Source of the DNA: Cytobacillus purgationiresistens
Lineage (GTDB): Bacteria; Bacillota; Bacilli; Bacillales; Cytobacillaceae
Direction: 5' to 3'
NCBI RefSeq assembly: GCF_030813235.1
Contig: NZ_JAUSUB010000029.1
Span: 1 to 64,000, forward strand
DNA: 64,000 bases
Below are positions 43,008-52,494 of the stretch, piece after piece. A program made the position numbers and the translations under genes. The notes under the pieces were generated by a model. It was not told where the DNA came from and ran no database searches. It saw only the letters and a list, made by a program, of their open reading frames with translations. Numbering within the stretch: the stretch's first letter is position 1; the number at the start of each line of letters is the position of its first letter.

Positions 43008-44216
43008 ATGAATGAGATGGATCAATTGAATGAAGTGAGCAGAGAAAATAAACCGCCCAAAAATCGCTGGTTTAAAGGTATGGCGATGACAGTGGCAGGC
43101 GGAATGCTGGGGTCCGTGATAACATTAACTGCAGTCAATTATCTCCCACAATCCCAAGATGAACCATCACTTGCTAGTAACCAAATTGAAGAACAGGGAT
43201 CTAATTTAGATGTGCAGCCTGTTTCAACGGCAAATGAATCTATGGCAGATATGATCGAGAATGCTTCTAAAGCGATTGTTGGCGTCGTTAATATGCAAAA
43301 GCAGCAAGCCAACCCTTTCGTTCAACAACAAGGACAAGCTGAGCAAGAAGTTGAAAGCGGAACAGGGTCTGGTGTCATCTTTAAAAAGACGGAAGATGAA
43401 GCCTATATTGTCACCAATAATCATGTCATTGAAGGGGCATCAAATATTGAGGTCTCTCTTCATAACGGCGATAAAGTAAAAGCGGAATTAATCGGAACAG
43501 ACTCTTTAACGGATATAGCGGTGTTGAAGGTTTCTGGAAAAATCGATGGAGAGGTATTGCCTTTCGGAGATTCATCTAAGCTTCGAGCAGGAGATCAGGT
43601 GCTTGCAATTGGTAATCCACTAGGACTTGATCTATCAAGAACAGTCACTCAAGGGATTGTTAGTGCAGTGGATCGTTCTATTGGTGTATCCACTTCAGCA
43701 GGTGAGTGGGATCTGGATGTAATCCAGACTGACGCTGCTATTAACCCTGGAAACAGCGGCGGAGCCCTCATTAATTCAGCAGGTAAATTGGTCGGGATTA
43801 ATAGTTTGAAGATCGCTAATAATGGGGTGGAAGGACTAGGGTTTGCGATCCCAATTAACGAGGTTCAAACCATTATTGATCAGCTGCTTGAAAATGGGAA
43901 AATCATACGACCTTACTTAGGGGTAGGCTTGATGAACCTTGAAGAGGTTCCACCATTCTATTCACAAAAGCTGCCTGAATCTGTATCTAAAGGAGCCATT
44001 GTTACGCAAGTGGATGAAACTTCTGAAGCTGCCAAGGCTGGGTTAAAGGCAGAGGATATACTTGTCTCAATTGGAGATAAGGAAATCACCAATGCTGATG
44101 ACTTGCGCAAGTACTTATACAAAGATTTCGAGATTGGCGATAAAGTCGAAGTCGGCTTTTATCGGAATGGGGAATTACAAAAAGTTGAAGTAACCTTAGC
44201 AGGGAATGAAGGATAA
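43008..44216 (+). CDS. HtrA-type membrane serine protease
   Basis: S1C/HtrA-family protease of 402 residues. One N-terminal membrane anchor (about 23-46) exports the rest. The triad is H139 (TNNHVIEG), D169 (LTDIAVLKV) and S250 (NPGNSGGAL). A single PDZ domain spans about residues 300-395. The length is nearest B. subtilis HtrC/YyxA (about 400), shorter than HtrA and HtrB. It degrades misfolded proteins outside the membrane. A foldase gene follows after 11 bases, giving a surface protein-quality unit. Confidence 0.87.
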   Translation: MNEMDQLNEVSRENKPPKNRWFKGMAMTVAGGMLGSVITLTAVNYLPQSQDEPSLASNQIEEQGSNLDVQPVSTANESMADMIENASKAIVGVVNMQKQQANPFVQQQGQAEQEVESGTGSGVIFKKTEDEAYIVTNNHVIEGASNIEVSLHNGDKVKAELIGTDSLTDIAVLKVSGKIDGEVLPFGDSSKLRAGDQVLAIGNPLGLDLSRTVTQGIVSAVDRSIGVSTSAGEWDLDVIQTDAAINPGNSGGALINSAGKLVGINSLKIANNGVEGLGFAIPINEVQTIIDQLLENGKIIRPYLGVGLMNLEEVPPFYSQKLPESVSKGAIVTQVDETSEAAKAGLKAEDILVSIGDKEITNADDLRKYLYKDFEIGDKVEVGFYRNGELQKVEVTLAGNEG

Positions 44217-44227
44217 AGGAGTAGAGA

Positions 44228-45097
44228 ATGATTAATAAAAAAATTCTGGGTTTATCAGGAGTAATATTAGCGATTGCAGTCGCAGTTGCTTTATTTTTCC
44301 TTTTAGATAATAAAGTAGCAACCGTGAATGGAGAAAAAATCAGTAAAACGGATTTAAATGAGGCGCTATTATCGCAATATGGTGCAACCGCACTAGATAC
44401 ATTAATTACCGATAAAATCGTTTTACAAGAAATGAAAAAAGAAAAGGTTAAAATTAGCGATGATGAGATTGCTGATGAGATGGTTAATTACATGGACGCC
44501 TATGGCGGGGAAGATGAATTCAAAGAAGTGATAAAGGACAGTGGGGTGGAAATCTCAACCATTGAACAGAATATCATGATTTACTTAGGAACAAAGAAAT
44601 TGATTGAGCCTAGAATTGACATAAAAGAAGAAGATATCCAAAGCTATTTTGATGAGAATAAAGCCAGCTTTGCTCAAGCAGAAGAAATAGAGGCAAGTCA
44701 TATTCTTCTTGAAGATGAGGACACAGCAAAAGAAGTGCTGAAAAAGCTAAAGGACGACGGTGACTTTGCAAAGCTTGCCAAGGAATACTCTACTGATACT
44801 GCTACAAATGAAAAAGGCGGAGAGCTGGGATTCTTCTCAAAAGGTGAAATGGCAGAGGAGTTTGAGAAAACCGCTTTTGATATGGAAATTGATGAAATCA
44901 GTGACCCTGTAAAGACGGATTATGGCTACCACATCATTAAAGTAACGAACAAGAAGGAAGCAGCTGAAGCAAAGCTTGATGATGTAAAAGAGGAGATTAA
45001 AGATACTCTTCTAGAATCTAAACTGGAAACCGAATATACTGTATGGCTAAATGAAAAGTTTGAAGAGTACGAGATTAAAACGTTTTTAAAAGACTGA
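44228..45097 (+). CDS. Membrane-anchored parvulin-type foldase (PrsA/SurA-like)
   Basis: Peptidyl-prolyl isomerase of 289 residues. An N-terminal helix (about 6-26) anchors it; there is no lipobox cysteine, unlike PrsA. A SurA-like helical region follows (VNGEKISKTDLNEALLSQYG). The rotamase domain is near residues 157-245 (IEASHILLEDEDTAKEVLKK, GGELGFFSKGEMAEEFEKTA, TDYGYHIIKV). YacD-type proteins of B. subtilis have a similar layout. Co-transcribed with the HtrA-type protease, it likely folds exported proteins. Confidence 0.85.
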   Translation: MINKKILGLSGVILAIAVAVALFFLLDNKVATVNGEKISKTDLNEALLSQYGATALDTLITDKIVLQEMKKEKVKISDDEIADEMVNYMDAYGGEDEFKEVIKDSGVEISTIEQNIMIYLGTKKLIEPRIDIKEEDIQSYFDENKASFAQAEEIEASHILLEDEDTAKEVLKKLKDDGDFAKLAKEYSTDTATNEKGGELGFFSKGEMAEEFEKTAFDMEIDEISDPVKTDYGYHIIKVTNKKEAAEAKLDDVKEEIKDTLLESKLETEYTVWLNEKFEEYEIKTFLKD

Positions 45098-45212
45098 TAG
45101 AATATTATAGGGGGGGAGGAGAAGTTAAAACCTCCTCCTCTTAGAAAAAAAAATAACCTTTACAGTCTCAACGATGTAAGCGCTGTAAAATAATCAGAAT
45201 AATAAATAACTA

Positions 45213-45241
45213 TTGACATTCCTATACTTTGGTCTTAAAAT
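45213..45241 (+). promoter_or_regulatory. Sigma-A promoter of the first S-box operon
   Basis: TTGACA (45213-45218) and TAAAAT (45236-45241) are separated by 17 bases, about 40 bases before the riboswitch aptamer. Confidence 0.75.
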
Positions 45242-45277
45242 TTCTTTTATCAAGTAAAGTTCAAACCAATAAAATAT

Positions 45278-45435
45278 ACTCTTATCGAGAGCGACTGAGG
45301 GATCAGGCCCTATGACGTCCGGCAACCTCCTATTATAGGAACGGTGCTAATTCCTGCAGAATGATTTCATTCTGAAAGATAAGGTTTAATAACGGATATC
45401 CGTAAGCCTCTTTCAAAATGAAAGAGGCTTTTTTT
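45278..45435 (+). promoter_or_regulatory. SAM-I (S-box) riboswitch with terminator
   Basis: The aptamer runs from CTTATCGAGAG (45281) through GAGGGATCAGGCCCTATGAC and CCGGCAACC to GATAAGG (45378-45384); CTTATC and GATAAG form P1. A perfect 11-bp terminator follows (45404-45414 with 45420-45430) with a T-run. GAAAGA at 45374-45379 can pair with TCTTTC in that stem as antiterminator. Binding of SAM should switch off the metN operon. Confidence 0.93.
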
Positions 45436-45441
45436 CATTCA

Positions 45442-45530
45442 GATTGTCCAGCTGCGGTGTCTAGCCCTTCAAGGTCAGAACCACCGAAGGAATGGTGGAA
45501 AGTAGAACATCTTCAACCCCGCACGTTTTT
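45442..45530. repeat. Degenerate dispersed repeat between riboswitch and metN
   Basis: TTGTCCAGCTGCGGTGTCTA followed by GCCCTTCAAGGTCAGAA resembles the TGTCCAGCTCC...CCTAGCCCCTCGAGGTCA bacillal repeat. It lies in the 150-base leader between the S-box terminator and the metN ribosome site. No start codon with a ribosome site is present in it. Confidence 0.4.
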
Positions 45531-45585
45531 GTTTATCGGGATTGAACGAAACACCTGTGCATTTAAAATTGGGAGGCTAAGGGAA

Positions 45586-46602
45586 ATGATTGAAGTAAAT
45601 AATTTAGTGAAGGTCTATCGCTCGAAAAAAAATAAAGAAGTAATTGGTGTAAATGATGTATCCCTCAAGATAAAGGAGGGAGAGATCTACGGAATTATCG
45701 GTTATAGCGGGGCAGGAAAAAGCTCGCTCATACGATGCTTAAATTTATTAGAAATACCCACCTCAGGAAAAGTGAAAATTGATGGGCTGGAACTGACAAA
45801 ATTGAGTGAGAAGAATCTCAGGAAGGCAAGACAAAAGATTGGGATGATTTTTCAGCATTTTTATCTCGCAAGTTCAAAAACAGTTTATGAAAATATTGCC
45901 TTTGCCCTCAAGGCTGCAGGCAAATCACCAAAAGAAATTGATGCTCGTGTAAAGGAATTGCTGGAGCTTGTCGGTCTATCAGATAAATTGAATCAATACC
46001 CTGCACAGCTAAGCGGCGGACAAAAACAAAGGGTTGGAATTGCAAGAGCGCTCGCTAATGAGCCGAAGGTGCTCCTTTGTGATGAAGCTACCTCAGCCCT
46101 TGACCCGAGTACGACAAAATCGATATTAAACTTGCTTAAAACGATCAATCAAAAGCTGGGTTTAACCATTGTGCTTATCACACATGAAATGGAAGTCGTG
46201 AAGGAAATTTGCCACCGATTAGCTGTCATGCAAGATGGAAAGGTGATTGAGGAAGGTCCAGTTTATGATATATTTGCGAATCCTGTCCAGCCGTTAACGA
46301 AAGATTTTATTCAAAGCGTCCTGCAGTTTAATCTTCCACAGCAATTAATTGAAAACAGAAAAGGCACGATTATAAAAATCCAATTTAAGGGCGCGATTGC
46401 TGAAGAATCGGTCGTGTCAGATTTATTTCAGCAATTTAAAGTGAAAGGCAATATCCTTCACGGCAAGATCGAATACATCCAGGATGTTCCATTAGGGGTT
46501 TTTATTATGGAATTGACCGGTGAGGAAAAAGAAGTTCAAAGAGCGATTAATTATATCGAAGAAAGAACACAAAATTTGGAGGTAGTTGAACATGTTGCTT
46601 GA
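45586..46602 (+). CDS. metN: Methionine-type ABC importer ATP-binding protein
   Basis: ABC ATPase of 338 residues. Walker A is GYSGAGKSS (about 38-46), the signature is LSGGQKQRVGIARAL, Walker B is VLLCDEATSALD and the H-loop is LITHEME. A C-terminal NIL domain (about 260-338) is the SAM/methionine-sensing regulatory domain of MetN. The ATG at 45586 follows GGGAGG; the upstream open frame runs through the terminator and is not coding. It is the first gene of the S-box operon and overlaps metI. Confidence 0.9.
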   Translation: MIEVNNLVKVYRSKKNKEVIGVNDVSLKIKEGEIYGIIGYSGAGKSSLIRCLNLLEIPTSGKVKIDGLELTKLSEKNLRKARQKIGMIFQHFYLASSKTVYENIAFALKAAGKSPKEIDARVKELLELVGLSDKLNQYPAQLSGGQKQRVGIARALANEPKVLLCDEATSALDPSTTKSILNLLKTINQKLGLTIVLITHEMEVVKEICHRLAVMQDGKVIEEGPVYDIFANPVQPLTKDFIQSVLQFNLPQQLIENRKGTIIKIQFKGAIAEESVVSDLFQQFKVKGNILHGKIEYIQDVPLGVFIMELTGEEKEVQRAINYIEERTQNLEVVEHVA

Positions 46603-47257
46603 AACCTTGCAAGCTTTGCTCCCAGACTTAAATACAGCAGTTTTGCAAACGATCTATATGGTGGCCGTCGCTTTGGCTGCAGCAATCATTTTTGGACTTC
46701 CGCTTGGCGTGCTCTTATTTGTAACAGATGAAGGTTTATTTTTGAAGAATAAAGTGCTTAATAGTGTAACGGGATGGATTGTGAACCTTATTCGTTCGAT
46801 ACCTTATATTATTCTCTTAGTTGCGTTATTGCCGTTAACAAAGTTAATTGCAGGATCGACAATTGGCCCTACTGCGGCATCCGTTTCTCTGTCAGTTGCA
46901 GCGATCCCATTCTTTGCTAGATTAGTAGAAACCTCCCTTCGAGAAATTGATAAAGGTGTCATTGAATCGGCTGTAGCAGTAGGCGCTTCACCGTGGATGA
47001 TTATTACAAACATCCTTGTGCCTGAGGCTAAGCCAGGTATCATTCAAGGCTTAACAATTACAACCATTAGCTTAATTGGTTACTCGGCGATGGCTGGAAT
47101 TATCGGCGGCGGCGGAATCGGCGACTTGGCGATTCGCTTCGGATATTATCGCTATGACAATACAATCATGTTTACGACGGTCATTGTTCTTGTTGTTTTA
47201 GTTCAAATCATCCAAATTAGCGGAGATAGAATCTCTAGAGTGGTAGATAAACGCTAA
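46592..47257 (+). CDS. metI: Methionine-type ABC importer permease
   Basis: MetI-family permease of 221 residues with about five to six helices. The EAA loop that contacts MetN reads VGASPWMIITNILVPEAKPG. Start MLLETLQALLPDLNTAVLQT is typical. The ATG at 46592 follows TTGGAGGTAG inside the end of metN, overlapping by 11 bases. The binding protein of this transporter lies four genes downstream. Confidence 0.88.
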   Translation: MLLETLQALLPDLNTAVLQTIYMVAVALAAAIIFGLPLGVLLFVTDEGLFLKNKVLNSVTGWIVNLIRSIPYIILLVALLPLTKLIAGSTIGPTAASVSLSVAAIPFFARLVETSLREIDKGVIESAVAVGASPWMIITNILVPEAKPGIIQGLTITTISLIGYSAMAGIIGGGGIGDLAIRFGYYRYDNTIMFTTVIVLVVLVQIIQISGDRISRVVDKR

Positions 47258-47279
47258 ATCAGAAAAGGAGGGAAGAGCC

Positions 47280-48446
47280 ATGTCTACAGTTATTTTAGAG
47301 GGTGTCAGAACACCCTATGGGAAATTTAAAGGAAAGTTAAGTGAGCTATCTGCAAAGCAGCTTGGCAGTATTGTGATAAAGGAGCTGCTACATCGAGTAC
47401 CAGAAGCAGAAAAAGCCGATGGAGTCATATTGGCTCAAGTCATTCAAGGTGGGGAGGGGCAAAATCCTGCAAGGAAAGCAGCTATTGATGCTGGAGTGAG
47501 CCTCTCTGTCCCGGCTATTACCCTAAATAATGTTTGTTTAGCGGGATTAGCGGCAGTTGCAGATGCCACCCGCAGGATAAAACTTGAGGAAGGAGAGGTG
47601 TATATTGTGGGCGGATTTGATTCTATGACGAATGCTCCCCATGCAGCCAATCTCCGCAGGAACATTTCTCTGGGAAAAGAAACATTTAAAGACACATTGG
47701 ATGATGGCTTATGGTGCTCATTAACGGATGACTCAATGGGGAATTTAACCGATAAGAGAAATCTGGAGTTAAACATTTCCCGCAGTGAGCAGGATGAATA
47801 TGCACTTCTTTCCCAGCAGAGAGCGTATGAAGCAGTGAAAAAAGGCCATTTACAGGCTGAAATGGTTCCTGTCGAAACGAAGCTTGAGCTCGTAAAAGAA
47901 GATGAAGGAATCAGACCTCATTCAACAGTTGAAGGATTAGCCAAGTTAAAGCCGGTGTTTCTTCAAAATGGAACAATTACAGCTGGCAATGCTTCGCAAA
48001 TGTCTGATGGTGCAAGTGCAGGCATCATTGCAAGTGAAGCTTATGCTGATAAGATTGGCCGCAGGCCGCTGGCAAAAATAATTGGATTCGCAGATGTAGC
48101 TGGCCCTGATACAAGCCTTCACGACAAACCTGCCCAAGCGATTGAGAAAGTACTTCAAAAGACCAATCATAGGATTGAAGAAATCGACTTATTTGAGATT
48201 AACGAGGCTTTTGCAAGTGTGGCTATTGCTAGCTGCAAGCAGCTGGCCATTCCATTTGAAAAGGTAAATGTGAACGGCGGAGCAATCGCAATCGGACATC
48301 CGCTTGGCGGCACAGGCTTCCGGCTTTTGCTTACGCTCATTCATGAATTGAAGCGCAGGGGCGGCGGCAAAGGAATCGCCACGCTATGTGGAGGCGGAGG
48401 CCAAGGAACTGCTGTATTAATTGAAGTGCCAAAGGAGTGGATTTAA
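47280..48446 (+). CDS. Thiolase (acetyl-CoA C-acyltransferase)
   Basis: Thiolase of 388 residues. Nucleophile C86 lies in NNVCLAG, the second histidine region is NGGAIAIGHPLGGTG and the acid/base cysteine is in TLCGGGGQG. It can cleave 3-ketoacyl-CoA or condense two acetyl-CoA. Position in an S-box operon between metI and an acyl-CoA synthetase suggests degradation of an imported acid rather than ordinary ketone or lipid metabolism. AAAGGAGG precedes the ATG. Its stop overlaps the next start. Confidence 0.85.
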   Translation: MSTVILEGVRTPYGKFKGKLSELSAKQLGSIVIKELLHRVPEAEKADGVILAQVIQGGEGQNPARKAAIDAGVSLSVPAITLNNVCLAGLAAVADATRRIKLEEGEVYIVGGFDSMTNAPHAANLRRNISLGKETFKDTLDDGLWCSLTDDSMGNLTDKRNLELNISRSEQDEYALLSQQRAYEAVKKGHLQAEMVPVETKLELVKEDEGIRPHSTVEGLAKLKPVFLQNGTITAGNASQMSDGASAGIIASEAYADKIGRRPLAKIIGFADVAGPDTSLHDKPAQAIEKVLQKTNHRIEEIDLFEINEAFASVAIASCKQLAIPFEKVNVNGGAIAIGHPLGGTGFRLLLTLIHELKRRGGGKGIATLCGGGGQGTAVLIEVPKEWI

Positions 48447-50431
48447 TGTCATCTGCCATCGATCAGTTTCATTCAATCAGCAGCTTGGACAAAGTTTGGT
48501 ATCCTGATGAGCATCTAATTGAACAAGCTAATATTCATTCTTTTTTAACAAAAAATAATCTGAAGAATATTGAAGAACTGCATGAGCAATCACTAAAATA
48601 TCCACAATGGTTTTATGAAAGTATACTTGCCGAACTCGATATTCCGTGGATTGGATCTTATGAAAATTATTTGAATATTGAAAAAGGAATTGCTTTTCCT
48701 GAGTGGTTCAGCGGTGGGAAAACAAATATTCTACACTACACAATCGAAAAGCATATTAGGCAAGGTAAGGGTGAGTACAAAGCACTTACATGGGAAGGAG
48801 AAAAAGGGGAAAGCACTTCTTACACTTTCCGTGAATTCAATAAAAAAATAAATGAGCTAGCTGCGGCATTACGCTCAATAGGAATTGAAAAAGGTGATCG
48901 CGTCGGTATTTATTTGCCAACGATTCCAGAGGCTCCCATTTCAATGTTTGCTTGTGCAAAAATTGGTGCAATCGTCATCCCTGTGTTTTCTGGATATGGT
49001 GCAGATGCAGTTGCTATAAGGATGAAAGAAGGAAAGGCAAAGCTGTTGATTACCGCTGATGGCTATACACGCAGAGGAAGATTAATAGAGATGAAAAGTG
49101 AAGCAGATCGAGCAGCAGCGATTGTTCCTGATATAGAACATGTATTAGTAGTTGAATATGCTAATGCTGAGATCTCTTGGAATGAAGGCAGAGACGTTTC
49201 TTATAGTGAATTAATCGCAAAGCATAAAAATCAGTATGTTGATACAGCGATTCTTGAAGCAGACGACCCCTTTATGATTATGTACACATCTGGGACGACC
49301 GGAAAGCCAAAAGGAACCGTGCATACTCATACAGGCTTCCCGCTGAAGGCAGCCATCGATCAATATTTGTGCTTTGATTTAAAGAAGACAGATAAATTTT
49401 TCTGGTTTACAGATTTTGGCTGGATGATGGGGCCGTGGTTATTTCTTGGATCAGCTGTACATGGTGCTGAAGTAATTATGTATGAAGGCAGTCCTGACTT
49501 TCCTCATGAAGGCCGGTTATGGGAATTAATCAACCGGCATCAAATCACAGTATTCGGCATATCCCCGACATTAATTCGTTCCTTGATGACAAAGGAAGGA
49601 AAAGTTCCTTCTTTGCCATCATTAAGAATTCTAGGGTCAACAGGAGAGGCATGGAACCCTGAAGCATGGCAATGGTTCTTGGAGCAAGTGGGTAAAGATC
49701 GCTGTCCTATAATTAACTATTCAGGGGGGACAGAGGTTTCTGGAGGGATTTTAGGTACATATCCTACTAAACCGATAAAAATATGCAGTTTTCATGGCCC
49801 AATTCCTGGCATGGCTGCTGCAATTGTAGATGATGGGGGTAAGCAGGTGCAGAATACGGTTGGAGATTTAACGTTGAATGCACCGTTTTTAGGAATGACA
49901 AAATCTTTTTGGGAAGACGATGAACGCTATATTCAAGCCTATTGGTCAAGGTGGCCGGATATTTGGGCTCACGGCGATTTCGCAGCCGTCGATCAGGATG
50001 GCTATTGGTATTTACTTGGCCGATCAGATGACACAATAAAAGTAGCGGGCAAAAGACTTGGACCATCTGAAATGGAAGCGGCAATTACTTCGCATCCGGA
50101 TGTAAAAGAAGCAGCAGCGATTAGCATTCCCCATGAAATCAAAGGAGAGGCACCTGTCGTATTCGCCGTATTACATAGTTCAGCAGATTCCACTCCTTCT
50201 CTAGAAAATGAATTGCTTGCTCAAATTGAAAAAGTGATGGGGAAGGCGCTGAAACCGCAAGCTGTTCATATCATTACCGAGCTTCCATATACGCAAAGCA
50301 ATAAGATTGCCAGACGTGTCATTAGAGCTGCCTACCTTGGCAGTGAACGCGGAGATACTTCCACCTTAAAAAACCAAGCTATTTTAGATGAAATCACACG
50401 GAAGGGGAATGAAGATGACATCAATTATTGA
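48446..50431 (+). CDS. AMP-forming acyl-CoA synthetase
   Basis: Adenylate-forming ligase of 661 residues. The N-terminal cap region (YENYLNIEKGIAFPEWFSGG) is like acetyl-CoA synthetases. The P-loop is YTSGTTGKPKGTVHTHTG (about 279-296), and the TGEAWNPEAWQWF and YWYLLGRSDDTIKVAGKRLG motifs follow. The catalytic lysine region reads TQSNKIARR, with Asn where Gly is usual. The substrate is probably a short carboxylic acid; which one is not visible. The ATG at 48446 overlaps the thiolase stop (TAATG) and follows AAAGGAG. Confidence 0.85.
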   Translation: MSSAIDQFHSISSLDKVWYPDEHLIEQANIHSFLTKNNLKNIEELHEQSLKYPQWFYESILAELDIPWIGSYENYLNIEKGIAFPEWFSGGKTNILHYTIEKHIRQGKGEYKALTWEGEKGESTSYTFREFNKKINELAAALRSIGIEKGDRVGIYLPTIPEAPISMFACAKIGAIVIPVFSGYGADAVAIRMKEGKAKLLITADGYTRRGRLIEMKSEADRAAAIVPDIEHVLVVEYANAEISWNEGRDVSYSELIAKHKNQYVDTAILEADDPFMIMYTSGTTGKPKGTVHTHTGFPLKAAIDQYLCFDLKKTDKFFWFTDFGWMMGPWLFLGSAVHGAEVIMYEGSPDFPHEGRLWELINRHQITVFGISPTLIRSLMTKEGKVPSLPSLRILGSTGEAWNPEAWQWFLEQVGKDRCPIINYSGGTEVSGGILGTYPTKPIKICSFHGPIPGMAAAIVDDGGKQVQNTVGDLTLNAPFLGMTKSFWEDDERYIQAYWSRWPDIWAHGDFAAVDQDGYWYLLGRSDDTIKVAGKRLGPSEMEAAITSHPDVKEAAAISIPHEIKGEAPVVFAVLHSSADSTPSLENELLAQIEKVMGKALKPQAVHIITELPYTQSNKIARRVIRAAYLGSERGDTSTLKNQAILDEITRKGNEDDINY

Positions 50432-51632
50432 GCAATCAAAAGAAAGCATTTTGGCCGAACAATTAGCAGCCCCATTTATCAAAACAGAAAGACAATCCCA
50501 GTTATTTAAGGTGGCAGCAGAATTGGCTGACCGGTTCAGTGAAAGAGCCCAGGGAATTGATGAAGCTGCCCAATTCCCATTTGATAATTTCCAAGAGCTA
50601 AAGAATGCTTCTTATCTATCATTAACTGTGCCTAAGGAATATGGAGGAGAAGAGATTTCTTTATATGAATACATCCTTATTCAAGAAAGAATGGCTCAAG
50701 GAGATGCTTCGACTGCTTTATGCATCGGCTGGCATTTAGGAGTGGTTTATGACCTGCGAATCAAACGTAAATGGAAGGAAGCACAATTTCAACAGCTGTG
50801 CAACGATGTAGTTAATAGGCAAACCTTAATTAATCGCTGTGCTACTGAAGCTGCTACAGGCAGCCCGACACGAGGAGGAAAGCCAGCAACGACGGCAGTC
50901 AGGCAAGGAGATAAATGGGTCATTACCGGCAGAAAGTCGTTTGCCTCAATGGCTCCCGGTCTAGACTATTCATTAATCACAGCAGCCATTGCCGAAACGA
51001 ATGAAACGGGGATTTTTTGGCTGGATCATCAGCTTGACGGCCTATCCGTAGAACCGAATTGGGATATGCTCGGCATGCGCGGTACTAGGAGTGATGATCT
51101 AGTTCTTGATCATGTAGAGCTGCGATTAGATGCTCTGGTAGAGAAAGAAGGCGGAGATTTTTACAACATTCCCAATGCCTGGCTGCTTCACTCTGCTGCT
51201 TGTTTCATCGGCGTCGCCATCGCGGCTCGGAATTATGCCGTTAAATTTGCTTCCGAATATAAGCCCAATAGCCTTCCTGGTCCGATTAAAGAAGTGCCTG
51301 AGGTTCAGCGGAAAATCGGTGAAATGGAGCTGGAGCTTTTAAAAGCTAGACATATGCTTTATTCCGTTGCTGATCGTTGGGACAATGAACCAGAAAAACG
51401 CGCCCAGCTTGGCGGAGAAATCGCTGCAACGAAACATATTGTATCCAATAGTGCCAATAAAGTGGTGGATTGGGCGATGAGAATTGTTGGTGCACAAAGT
51501 CTGCAGCAAAAGAACCCGCTTCAGCGGTATTATCGTGATGTCAGAGCAGCGTTGCATAATCCGCCAATGGATGATGTGGTTATCTCTACGTTAGCAAAAG
51601 GAGCCTTTGCAGCTTATTCAGACCAACAATAA
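50415..51632 (+). CDS. Acyl-CoA dehydrogenase family protein
   Basis: FAD-dependent acyl-CoA dehydrogenase-fold protein of 405 residues. Visible regions are PKEYGGEEISLYEYILIQER (about 62-81), the flavin segment KWVITGRKSFASMAPGLDYS and LGMRGTRSDDLVLDHV. The C-terminal helical domain includes MRIVGAQSLQQKNPLQRYYR. The usual catalytic glutamate cannot be placed with confidence. The fold also covers flavin monooxygenases of the DszC/SfnB type, a real alternative in this sulfur-regulated operon. The start at 50415 overlaps the synthetase gene. Confidence 0.8.
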   Translation: MTSIIEQSKESILAEQLAAPFIKTERQSQLFKVAAELADRFSERAQGIDEAAQFPFDNFQELKNASYLSLTVPKEYGGEEISLYEYILIQERMAQGDASTALCIGWHLGVVYDLRIKRKWKEAQFQQLCNDVVNRQTLINRCATEAATGSPTRGGKPATTAVRQGDKWVITGRKSFASMAPGLDYSLITAAIAETNETGIFWLDHQLDGLSVEPNWDMLGMRGTRSDDLVLDHVELRLDALVEKEGGDFYNIPNAWLLHSAACFIGVAIAARNYAVKFASEYKPNSLPGPIKEVPEVQRKIGEMELELLKARHMLYSVADRWDNEPEKRAQLGGEIAATKHIVSNSANKVVDWAMRIVGAQSLQQKNPLQRYYRDVRAALHNPPMDDVVISTLAKGAFAAYSDQQ

Positions 51633-51656
51633 CCGATCAGAAAAGAGGGCATTCAT

Positions 51657-52481
51657 TTGAAAATCAGACAACTGCAGTTTTTCTTTTTAGCTATTTTTTT
51701 CGTATTAATCCTGTCAGGCTGTGGAAGTTCATCTGCAACGAAGGAAGATAAAGTCATTAAAATTGGAGCGACCGCAGGGCCATACAGTGACCAGGTAACA
51801 GAAGGCATTAAGCCGCTCTTAGAAGATAAAGGCTATGATGTGGAAGTCGTAGAATATACAGATTACGTACAGCCTAATCTTTCTCTAGATCAAGGAGATA
51901 TTGATGCGAATGTCTTTCAAAATAGCTTATATATGAAGGATTTTGCTGAAACGAGAGGGCTTGATATCATTGAAGCGATTAAAGTGCCAACCGCTCCTAT
52001 TGCCATTTACTCGGAGAAGCATGATTCGATAGACGATGTAGAGGATGGCCAGTCCATAGCGACGTCGAATGATCCTGTGAACCAGGCAAGAGCATTGGCA
52101 ATGCTGGAGGATTTAGGATGGATAAAGCTGAAAGAGGGGGTGGACCCAACAAAGGCATCTGAAAAGGACATTGCAGAATATATTAAAAAAGTTGAGATAA
52201 AGCCACTTGAGCCTGCTCAGCTGCCGCGAGCAATGAGCGATGTCGATTATTCATTCGTTAACGGTAACTTTGCGATATCTTCCGGACTGAAATTAAACGG
52301 AGCTGTGTATTTAGAAAAAACACCTCCGCATTATATGATTGGCGTTACTGTAAGAGAATCGGACGAAGATGCACAATTTGTAAAGGATATTATTGAAGCC
52401 TATCAGTCCGAATCCTTTAAAAAGTTAAATGAAGAAGATGAAAAATACGAGGGCTATGTTTTGCCTGAGTGGATGAACTAA
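51657..52481 (+). CDS. metQ: Methionine-type ABC importer substrate-binding lipoprotein
   Basis: NlpA/MetQ-family lipoprotein of 274 residues. The signal peptide ends LILSGC with C22 as lipidation site. KVIKIGATAGPYSDQVTEGI, the DYVQPNLSLDQGDIDANVFQ region and the final GYVLPEW are family hallmarks. TTG 51657 is the start, after AAAAGAGGGC. It completes the MetNIQ importer, but is separated from metNI by three acyl-CoA enzyme genes. The ligand may be an S-containing acid rather than methionine itself. Confidence 0.87.
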   Translation: MKIRQLQFFFLAIFFVLILSGCGSSSATKEDKVIKIGATAGPYSDQVTEGIKPLLEDKGYDVEVVEYTDYVQPNLSLDQGDIDANVFQNSLYMKDFAETRGLDIIEAIKVPTAPIAIYSEKHDSIDDVEDGQSIATSNDPVNQARALAMLEDLGWIKLKEGVDPTKASEKDIAEYIKKVEIKPLEPAQLPRAMSDVDYSFVNGNFAISSGLKLNGAVYLEKTPPHYMIGVTVRESDEDAQFVKDIIEAYQSESFKKLNEEDEKYEGYVLPEWMN

Positions 52482-52494
52482 CAAGCGTATTTTA

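Noticed and set aside
45418-45585. In-frame extension of metN through the riboswitch terminator
   Set aside because: The extension encodes the terminator and a repeat; the GGGAGG-preceded ATG at 45586 gives the normal MetN N-terminus.
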